From positions 1 to 5,705 of the forward strand of contig JAFPBC010000280.1 in NCBI GenBank assembly GCA_017390595.1: a DNA stretch of 5,705 nt, in the 5' to 3' direction. Of the stretch, positions 1 through 4,621 are shown one piece after another; within the stretch, counting starts at the first letter, position 1; each line of letters starts with the position of its first letter. Below the pieces are notes generated by a model, which saw only the letters and a program-made list of their open reading frames with translations, was not told the origin of the DNA and ran no database searches. The position numbers were made by a program, and so were the translations under genes. Source of the DNA: Selenomonadales bacterium (GTDB taxonomy: Bacteria > Bacillota > Negativicutes > RGIG982).

Positions 1-354
1 ATCATCGGCATTGCCCAAATTGGTTTTTGCCAGATTGGCACTGCTGAGATTGGCGGATATCAAAATCGTATCGTAAAAATCAACTTCTCGTAAGTCGGAT
101 CCGCTAAGGTCAGCTTGGGTAAGGTTTGTCTTTTCGAGTTTGGCATAACGCAGATCACATCTGCTCAAGTTGGCATTCGCAAGGTCGGCATGTGAAAAGT
201 CGACAAAACACAAGTCTCTCTCGGATAAGTCGACACCTTGCAGCTTTGCATTACTTAAGTCAGCGCGTGTTCCGCATTGGCAGTCTGTTTTTAACCATAA
301 TTCATGCTCAGCTAATATTTCTTCCAATTCTTCCGTGGTAAATTGTCTCATCAT
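1..354 (-). CDS. Pentapeptide-repeat protein (5' part, runs off the window)
   Basis: The minus strand from 354 reads 118 codons without a stop to the window edge, so the C-terminus is missing. Residues 1-30 form a short acidic lead (MMRQFTTEELEE...) with a Cys-Gln-Cys at 25-27. From about residue 31 the protein is continuous A(D/N)LXX pentapeptides (ADLSN, VDLSE, ADLAN, ANLSR, ADLSG, ANLSS, ANLAK), about 17 in the visible part. This pattern folds as a right-handed quadrilateral beta-helix. Such proteins have varied and mostly unknown roles; a few (Qnr, MfpA) mimic DNA and protect gyrase, but nothing here supports that specific job. The start at 354 is chosen because GGAGG (plus-strand 361-365) lies 6 nt upstream; the adjacent ATG at 351 is the alternative. 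The gene is divergent from the dehydratase operon. The family assignment is firm, the function unknown. Confidence 0.88.
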   Translation of the reverse strand, partial: MMRQFTTEELEEILAEHELWLKTDCQCGTRADLSNAKLQGVDLSERDLCFVDFSHADLANANLSRCDLRYAKLEKTNLTQADLSGSDLREVDFYDTILISANLSSANLAKTNLGNADD

Positions 355-365
355 ACATTTCCTCC

Positions 366-640
366 GTACAATTTTCGATACGGTATTGATTCTACTTATT
401 TTCATTCAATACCTGTCTAAATATCGCAAAAATGAGAAGTTTGAGTAGTTTTGACAGGAACTACTTTTATGGTCAACGGTTCATGTTGTGTGATGTATAG
501 TAAAAAATCAAAAAGAATACAGAATCCAACCCTTTTTAAAAAAGGGATTTGGCATAATTTATAGAAATATTCTAAAGAATGAGGGAATTCATGCAATATT
601 GTATGGGTCACCTATCTGTACAGAAGCTATCATATGAGAA
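366..640. other. AT-rich divergent spacer with small inverted repeats
   Basis: No convincing gene lies between the pentapeptide-repeat gene and the dehydratase operon. Visible structures are AGTAGTT/AACTACT (444-450 and 459-465, with TTGACAGG between them), CCCTTTT/AAAAGGG (530-536 and 540-546, extended by CCAA/TTGG outside) and the palindrome ATTCTAAAGAAT (569-580). Promoter-like pieces for the plus strand include TTGACA (451-456), TATAGT (496-501), TTGGCA (549-554) and CATAAT (553-558), but none forms a -35/-10 pair with good spacing. The promoter of the dehydratase operon should lie here, possibly needing an activator, and the repeats are candidate operator sites. No regulator gene is present in the window to match them with. 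Confidence 0.5.
389..419 (-). promoter_or_regulatory. Weak candidate promoter for the pentapeptide-repeat gene
   Basis: Read on the minus strand, TAGACA (414-419) and TAGAAT (389-394) resemble -35 and -10 boxes. The spacer is 19 nt, longer than the preferred 17, so this is only a candidate. It lies about 35 nt upstream of the gene's start codon. Confidence 0.3.
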
Positions 641-657
641 TAAGAGGAGGAGATCAG

Positions 658-960
658 ATGGCAATTGATGCAATCGTACTGAGAAGTGTCGACAACGTAG
701 CGACGGCAGTACAAAATTTGAAAGAAGGACAAGAAGCGGCTACTCGTCTTGACAGAGAGCTTATCCCTGTTGTAGTCGGTCAGGATATTCCGTATGGTCA
801 CAAGTTCGCTTTCCGTGATATCAAAAAAGGCGAAAATATCTTGAAATACGGTGAAGTTATCGGCAGAGCAACGGCGGACATTCCGCGCGGTATGCATGCT
901 CACGTACAAAATATCGAAAGTCTGCGCGGTCGCGGTGACTTGCAGAAGGAGGAAGCATAA
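658..960 (+). CDS. UxaA-family dehydratase small subunit (SAF domain)
   Basis: This 100-aa protein matches the N-terminal SAF domain of altronate/galactarate dehydratases (UxaA, GarD) and the small subunit of split relatives such as sulfolactate sulfo-lyase (SuyA). The family signature is clear: IPYGHKFAF at 44-52, then DIKKGENILKYGEVIGRA at 54-71 and GMHAHVQN at 78-85, ending in a basic ESLRGRGDL segment (87-95). The start at 658 is preferred over an upstream in-frame ATG at 634 because AGGAGG (645-650) ends 7 nt before it and the family begins at about this point. Its stop overlaps the next start by one base, so both subunits are probably made together and form one enzyme. Many relatives have HVHN where this protein has HVQN. 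The substrate cannot be read from the sequence; a hydroxy-acid such as a sugar acid or sulfolactate is the family expectation. Confidence 0.88.
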   Translation: MAIDAIVLRSVDNVATAVQNLKEGQEAATRLDRELIPVVVGQDIPYGHKFAFRDIKKGENILKYGEVIGRATADIPRGMHAHVQNIESLRGRGDLQKEEA

Positions 961-2120
961 TGGAATTCATGGGCTATGGTCGTCCCGACGGACAAGTCGG
1001 TACACGTAATTTTGTCGGTATCCTTTCGGCAGTCGTCTGCGTCAACGAAGTCGTAGAAGCGATTGCTCGTCAAGTACAAGGCACGGCGCGTTTTACGCAC
1101 CATCAAGGCTGCTGTCAGACTCCGCTTGATATCGGTCTTGTTAACAAGGCTCTTATCGGTCTCGGCAAAAACCCGAACCTTCATTCTGTTATCGTAGTCA
1201 GCCTCGGCTGCGAAAGCACGGACCTCCAGGGCGTTATCGACGGTATCAAAGCCAGCGGTAAACGTGTAGAACATCTCGTCGTTCAAGAGATCGGCGGTGC
1301 TACGCGCACGATCGCACAGGGCGTTCTCTTGGCACAGGAAATGGTCGGCGAAGCTTCGAAAGAACAGCGCAAACCGTTCCCGATCAGCAAACTTATCATG
1401 GGTATGAAATGCGGCAGCTCCGACACATCGTCGGGTCTCGTTCCGAACCCTGCTATCGGTGTGGCATCCGACCTTCTCGTTGAAGCGGGCGGTACGTCTA
1501 TCCTCGGTGAAGTGACCGAGTTCATCGGTGCTGAACATATCTTGGCAAGCCATGCTAAAAACAAAGAAGTTGCAGACGGCATCCTCGCACTCGTTGACCG
1601 TATGGAAAAACGTGCGATGGCAGTCGGTGAAGATATCCGCGGCGGTCAGCCGACGGGCGGTAACATCAAAGGCGGTTTGACGACGATCGAAGAAAAATCG
1701 CTCGGCGCGATCGCAAAAGCAGGCTCGGCTCCGATCCAAGCTGTATACGAATACGGCGAGTTCCCGGAAGCGGGCGGTCTCGTTGTTATGGATTCCCCGG
1801 GTCGTGAACCGGAAATCTTGACGGGTCTTGCAGCAGCAGGTGCTAACGTTATCGTATTCGCAACGGGTCGTGGGGCTCCGCAGGGCTTCCCGTTCGTACC
1901 TGTTATCAAGATCACAGGCAGCCAGACAGCAGCAGAAAAAATGATCGACCATATCGACATGAACCTCGCGGCTGTTATCGACGGCGACGATACGATCCCT
2001 GACGCAGGTAAACGCGTTCTTGACCGTGTTGTAAGCGTTGCATCGGGTGAAGTTACAAAAGCCGAATTGTCGGGCTACTTCAATGCGATGGACATCTTTA
2101 TGCAGGGTCCTGTTATCTAA
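960..2120 (+). CDS. UxaA-family dehydratase large (catalytic) subunit
   Basis: This 386-aa protein matches the C-terminal catalytic part of altronate dehydratase (UxaA), galactarate dehydratase (GarD) and the large subunit of sulfolactate sulfo-lyase (SuyB), which eliminate water or sulfite from 2-hydroxy acids using a metal. Visible blocks are GYGRPDGQVGTRN (5-17), HHQGCC (47-52), VVSLGCES (79-86), MKCGSSDTSSG (149-159) with NPAIG (163-167), GEVTEFIGAEHIL (183-195), GNIKGGLTTIEEKSLGA (234-250) and FATGRGAPQG (300-309). Conserved cysteines at 51, 84 and 151 sit in the usual family motifs. The start overlaps the upstream stop (TAATG), and AAGGAGG at 946-952 lies 7 nt before it. With the 100-aa subunit the total of 486 residues is close to that of single-chain UxaA. 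Expected location is cytoplasmic. Neighbours give no pathway, so I leave the substrate and symbol open. Confidence 0.9.
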   Translation: MEFMGYGRPDGQVGTRNFVGILSAVVCVNEVVEAIARQVQGTARFTHHQGCCQTPLDIGLVNKALIGLGKNPNLHSVIVVSLGCESTDLQGVIDGIKASGKRVEHLVVQEIGGATRTIAQGVLLAQEMVGEASKEQRKPFPISKLIMGMKCGSSDTSSGLVPNPAIGVASDLLVEAGGTSILGEVTEFIGAEHILASHAKNKEVADGILALVDRMEKRAMAVGEDIRGGQPTGGNIKGGLTTIEEKSLGAIAKAGSAPIQAVYEYGEFPEAGGLVVMDSPGREPEILTGLAAAGANVIVFATGRGAPQGFPFVPVIKITGSQTAAEKMIDHIDMNLAAVIDGDDTIPDAGKRVLDRVVSVASGEVTKAELSGYFNAMDIFMQGPVI

Positions 2121-2128
2121 TCGAGATG

Positions 2129-2163
2129 AAGTCCCCTTCCTCATATGAGGAGGGGGACTTTTT
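2129..2163 (+). terminator. Rho-independent terminator of the dehydratase operon
   Basis: AAGTCCCCTTCCTC (2129-2142) pairs with GAGGAGGGGGACTT (2147-2160) across an ATAT loop, giving 14 bp with a single G-T wobble. It ends in five Ts (2159-2163). It starts 8 nt after the stop of the large subunit. The 5' arm begins with AA, so the element may also work to some degree in the opposite direction. Confidence 0.95.
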
Positions 2164-2233
2164 GTCGTTTTGAAATGATTCCGAATGATAGGAGGCTTTG
2201 ATAGAGAGGATATTTTATGTCGAGTATTTTCAT

Positions 2234-2262
2234 TTGACGGAAGTCCCTTTTTCTGGTAGGAT
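2234..2262 (+). promoter_or_regulatory. Candidate promoter of the YqaA-like gene
   Basis: TTGACG (2234-2239) and TAGGAT (2257-2262) are separated by exactly 17 nt. The expected RNA start is near 2269, giving a 5' leader of about 40 nt. The stretch between the preceding terminator and this site shows no other structure. Confidence 0.6.
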
Positions 2263-2309
2263 TAAGAGCAAGTAATGGTAACGTAAGTCGATGATGAAGG
2301 AGGGATGAT

Positions 2310-2906
2310 ATGGAACAATTGGTCGCGCTTTTACAAGAGTGGGGTGTGGCAGGTCTTGTCATTGCCGCGTTCGCAGAATCGTTTATTTCGCCGATACTGC
2401 CCGATGTTCTGCTCATACCCGTCGCAATGGCAGACCCGTCTTATGCGATACATTACGGGCTGTTGGCTACGTTCGTCTCGGTGGCGGGCGGATTCGTCGG
2501 ATATTATATCGGCAATCGGCTCGGGCTTCCCGCCGCGCGCAAGATGATGTCGGAGAAGCATTATACGAAGATCAACACATACGTGAAGAGCCATCGCGAG
2601 AATATCGGTTGGGCGATCTTCTTGGCGGCGCTGTCTCCGATCCCGTATAAGTTCATCAGCATCACGGCAGGGGCACTGCGTGTCGATATGAAGGTGTTCG
2701 TGATGGCATCGTTCTTCGGCCGTGCGAAACGGTTCCTCTTGGAAGGTATCATCATCTACTATTTCGGCGACAAGGCGCTTGAGATACTCAACAAGTTCGA
2801 TGTAGAGTTCGTCATCTGGTCGATGGCAGTCGTCGTCGCTTGCATCGCCGTTTGGTGGGTATGGAAACGATTTGGGCAGAAAAAGACCCCGACAGATGAA
2901 AAATAA
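2310..2906 (+). CDS. YqaA/DedA-like (VTT-domain) inner-membrane protein
   Basis: This 198-aa membrane protein resembles the YqaA branch of the DedA/SNARE-associated (VTT) superfamily. Family cues are the acidic, proline-bearing re-entrant segment AFAESFISPILPD (20-32), the glycine-rich helix GGFVGYYIGNRLG (60-72), LSPIPYKFISITAGAL (108-123) and FFGRAKRFLLEG (135-146), whose conserved Arg is at 138. Hydrophobic segments lie near 13-39, 50-72, 100-123, 128-152 and 166-187, followed by a lysine-rich tail. DedA relatives support envelope integrity, proton-motive-force balance or lipid-carrier recycling; the YqaA branch has no settled role. AAGGAGGG (2297-2304) ends 5 nt before the ATG. The gene has its own promoter, and no terminator is seen before the next promoter, so read-through into the riboswitch leader is possible. 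The family is well supported, the function unknown. Confidence 0.85.
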   Translation: MEQLVALLQEWGVAGLVIAAFAESFISPILPDVLLIPVAMADPSYAIHYGLLATFVSVAGGFVGYYIGNRLGLPAARKMMSEKHYTKINTYVKSHRENIGWAIFLAALSPIPYKFISITAGALRVDMKVFVMASFFGRAKRFLLEGIIIYYFGDKALEILNKFDVEFVIWSMAVVVACIAVWWVWKRFGQKKTPTDEK

Positions 2907-2918
2907 GTCGAATCCGTC

Positions 2919-2948
2919 TTGACGATAACTGCTTCTGTCGGGTATACT
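2919..2948 (+). promoter_or_regulatory. Promoter of the riboswitch-transporter unit
   Basis: TTGACG (2919-2924) and TATACT (2943-2948) are 18 nt apart, a good housekeeping-sigma match. RNA would start near 2955, about 14 nt ahead of the first riboswitch stem. The leader to the transporter start codon would be about 165 nt. Confidence 0.8.
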
Positions 2949-2968
2949 CAAAGTAACCACATAAACAG

Positions 2969-3041
2969 CAATACAGTACTGACGGATCAAGTGGAGTTAC
3001 ACCACGTGTACTGTATTGTGATTTAGCCGACCGTCTGGGCA
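2969..3041 (+). promoter_or_regulatory. ZTP riboswitch (pfl motif) aptamer
   Basis: The leader shows the two-domain layout of the ZTP-sensing pfl motif. Stem P1 pairs CAATACAG (2969-2976) with CTGTATTG (3011-3018); three further base pairs are possible. The internal loop carries ACTGACGG (2978-2985), equivalent to the family's ACUGGCG. P2 is GTGG/CCAC (2991-2994, 3002-3005). The second domain is GCCGACCGTCTGGGCA (3026-3041), matching the family's CCGCCUGGGCA. The defining pseudoknot is present: GACGG (2981-2985) is complementary to CCGTC (3031-3035), and the change from the usual GGCG/CGCC is compensated on both sides. The J2/1 strand is GTGTA (3006-3010), where most members have GGGGA. The ligand ZMP/ZTP signals shortage of 10-formyl-tetrahydrofolate. 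I assigned this by motif recognition, not by a covariance-model search. Confidence 0.82.
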
Positions 3042-3065
3042 AGCATTTGTGCCCGGGCGATTTTT
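3032..3065 (+). terminator. Riboswitch-controlled terminator (expression platform)
   Basis: CGTCTGGGCA (3032-3041) pairs with TGCCCGGGCG (3050-3059) in a 10-bp stem with two G-T wobbles, followed by ATTTTT (3060-3065). The 5' arm uses CGTC of the pseudoknot strand and the conserved TGGGCA, so terminator and ligand-bound aptamer exclude each other. Ligand binding should therefore let RNA polymerase continue, making this an ON switch. A GGGCA at 3074-3078 could also pair with TGCCC (3050-3054) and help hold the terminator open, though this is weak. Confidence 0.85.
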
Positions 3066-3120
3066 GTTTTCTTGGGCAAAATGCTCACTATGAATCATGT
3101 TGGTTAGGGAGTGTGTTATT

Positions 3121-4332
3121 ATGCAGCAAACGAAAAACAAATGGCTGATCGTGCTATCGGCAATCGGTCTCCACATCTGTATCGGCAGCGTTTACGCTTG
3201 GAGCGTACTTGCAAGACCGATCATGGAGGCAACGGGATTCTCCTTGAAAGAAGTTACTTGGACGTTCTCCATAGCGATCTTATGCTTGGGTCTGTCCGCA
3301 GGGTTCTTGGGTAAGCTCGTAGAAAAGAACGGTCCGCGCAAAAGCGGTCTTATCGGTACTGCGCTGTTCTGTCTTGGTCTCTTGGGTACGGCGTTCGCGC
3401 TCAGTCAACAAAGTCTGATCCTGATGTATCTGGCATATGGTGTACTGGGCGGTATCGGGATCGGGATCGTATACATCACGCCGATATCTACGCTCGTAAA
3501 GTGGTTCCCCAATAATCGCGGCTTGGCAACAGGTCTCGCGATCATGGGTTTCGGTTTTGCCAGCCTCATTGCAGGTCCTGCTATGCAGATGCTCATTACA
3601 AAATTCGGCTTGGTACAGAACTTTATCATCATGGGTTGTGTCTATGCCGCTGTGATGACTGCTTCTTCTCTCTATCTTGAGCCTCCGAAAGAGGAGCCTG
3701 TCAGCGAAGCAAAAAAAGCTTCTGCGTCTGCAGCTGTTGTTACGGCTCGTCAGTATACGGCGGGCGAAGCGATGCGCGATTGGCGTTTCGGTGCGCTCTG
3801 GTGGATACTGTTCACGAACATCACGTGCGGTATCGGTCTGTTGTCGGTAGCATCTCCGATGGCACAAGAAGTCATCAAAATGACACCGCTCGAAGCCGCT
3901 TCTATGGTCGGTATCATCGGTCTCTTGAACGGTGCGGGTCGTATCGGTTGGTCGACCATCTCCGACTACATCGGCCGTCTCAATACATACATCGCGTTCT
4001 TCGTGATCGAGATCGCGGCATTCTATATGCTCGCAAGCGTGACGGACAGCTTCTTCTTCCAAGCGCTCATCTTCATCATCATCACTTGCTACGGCGGTGG
4101 ATTCTCCTGTATGCCTGCGTACCTCAGCGACATCTTCGGTACACAACAGCTCAGCGCGATATACGGTCGTATCCTTACGGCATGGGGCCTTGCGGGTATC
4201 GTCGGTCCGCTCCTTCTTTCTGTCATCTACGAACAGACGAACAGCTACGGTTTGACGCTCTACTTCTTCTCGGGTTGCTTCGTCGTCAGCTTGATCGTAT
4301 GTTTGATCTTGAAGATCAAAGGCAAAAAATAA
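3121..4332 (+). CDS. OFA-family major facilitator (oxalate/formate antiporter type)
   Basis: This 403-aa protein is a 12-helix major facilitator of the OFA family, which carries oxalate, formate and other small carboxylates across the inner membrane. Helices lie roughly at 8-30, 44-66, 75-95, 98-126, 135-158, 165-187, 223-248, 259-280, 288-308, 311-333, 347-370 and 378-398, with a charged central loop at 188-221. Family marks are IGSVYAWSVLARPI (21-34), the motif-A loop GKLVEKNGPRK (64-74), GIGIGIVYITPISTLVKWFP (111-130) and, in the second half, GAGRIGWSTISDYIGR (271-286) and GRILTAWGLAGIVGP (349-363). The OxlT oxalate-binding lysine of helix 11 has no counterpart in 347-370, which argues against oxalate as the main substrate. 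The start at 3121 follows AGGGAG (3106-3111) by 9 nt; an in-frame ATG at 3097 has no good ribosome site. Control by the upstream ZTP riboswitch makes formate an attractive but unproven substrate. Confidence 0.9.
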   Translation: MQQTKNKWLIVLSAIGLHICIGSVYAWSVLARPIMEATGFSLKEVTWTFSIAILCLGLSAGFLGKLVEKNGPRKSGLIGTALFCLGLLGTAFALSQQSLILMYLAYGVLGGIGIGIVYITPISTLVKWFPNNRGLATGLAIMGFGFASLIAGPAMQMLITKFGLVQNFIIMGCVYAAVMTASSLYLEPPKEEPVSEAKKASASAAVVTARQYTAGEAMRDWRFGALWWILFTNITCGIGLLSVASPMAQEVIKMTPLEAASMVGIIGLLNGAGRIGWSTISDYIGRLNTYIAFFVIEIAAFYMLASVTDSFFFQALIFIIITCYGGGFSCMPAYLSDIFGTQQLSAIYGRILTAWGLAGIVGPLLLSVIYEQTNSYGLTLYFFSGCFVVSLIVCLILKIKGKK

Positions 4333-4343
4333 ATAGTAAAGTC

Positions 4344-4375
4344 AGACTCGCTCTTCGTTGGGCGAGTCTTTTTTT
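4344..4375 (+). terminator. Rho-independent terminator after the OFA transporter
   Basis: AGACTCGCTC (4344-4353) pairs with GGGCGAGTCT (4360-4369), 10 bp with one G-T wobble, around the loop TTCGTT. Seven Ts follow (4369-4375). It starts 12 nt after the transporter's stop codon. Confidence 0.95.
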
Positions 4376-4457
4376 ATCGTATGAACGGATAAAACGGGAA
4401 GATAGACGCACATAATAAGACGATAGACTATGAAAAAGAAAAATATCCCAACAAATT

Positions 4458-4492
4458 GGTCAAAACCTCTTGTCAAAAGTCAAAAAGTCAAA
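4458..4492 (+). promoter_or_regulatory. Tandem GTCAAA heptads over the clpB promoter (possible CtsR-like operator)
   Basis: Four direct copies are present: GGTCAAA (4458-4464), TGTCAAA (4471-4477), AGTCAAA (4478-4484) and AGTCAAA (4486-4492). They cover the region from just upstream of the -35 box to the -10 box. The heptad equals the half-site of the heat-shock repressor CtsR (RGTCAAA), which usually binds two copies separated by three bases. Here start-to-start distances are 13, 7 and 8, so no pair has the classical spacing of 10. A stress repressor binding here would block RNA polymerase. The regulator is inferred only. Confidence 0.5.
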
Positions 4493-4498
4493 TATAAT
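4470..4498 (+). promoter_or_regulatory. Promoter of clpB
   Basis: TTGTCA (4470-4475) and a perfect TATAAT (4493-4498) are separated by 17 nt, an excellent vegetative-type promoter. RNA would start near 4505, giving a leader of about 115 nt. No CIRCE element (TTAGCACTC/GAGTGCTAA) is visible around it. The spacer is filled by GTCAAA repeats, listed separately. Confidence 0.85.
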
Positions 4499-4504
4499 AA
4501 AGAC

Positions 4505-4621
4505 AAAGCTACCGATGCATCGACGCATTGGAAGGTGCGTCATACTTGGTGCGAACAGGAGGCGGATGTCTCTTGTTTTTTATCGGAGGTGGCTTTTTTA
4601 TGAATAAAGGAGGGACTTCTT
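4505..4621 (+). other. clpB leader with a hairpin and three stacked ribosome-site motifs
   Basis: The leader holds a perfect 6-bp hairpin, GACGCA (4522-4527) with TGCGTC (4536-4541), around an 8-nt loop. Three SD-like sites follow: AGGAGG (4557-4562), GGAGG (4585-4589) and AAGGAGGG (4607-4614). The last serves clpB. The first lies 3 nt before an ATG at 4566 that opens a 13-codon reading frame ending at 4607. The second lies 10 nt before an ATG at 4600 that opens a 47-codon frame running into clpB out of frame and ending at 4743. Whether either is translated is unknown. Confidence 0.4.

Noticed and set aside
417..611. A 64-codon minus-strand frame in the divergent spacer
   Set aside because: It starts with GTG, has no ribosome site upstream and no family resemblance, and it covers the likely promoter region.
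583..972. GGAATTCATG occurring twice, at about 584 and 962
   Set aside because: It is a ten-base match, one copy of which lies within coding sequence. It is probably chance.
900..2144. Long open frame on the minus strand opposite the dehydratase large subunit (414 codons)
   Set aside because: It is antisense to a clearly conserved gene, its translation is rich in Arg, Cys, Asp and Phe with no family resemblance, and it arises from the codon bias of the real gene.
3280..4146. Long minus-strand open frame opposite the transporter gene
   Set aside because: Its composition is rich in Arg, Glu, Asp and His with no recognisable domain, the mirror image of a codon-biased membrane protein gene.
4458..4492. 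Classical CtsR operator
   Set aside because: The half-sites match, but no two copies have the three-base spacer of the classical operator. It is kept only as a CtsR-like possibility.
4505..4621. T-box or other known riboswitch in the clpB leader
   Set aside because: There is no T-box core sequence and no terminator/antiterminator pair; the T-runs near 4575 and 4594 do not follow a stable stem.
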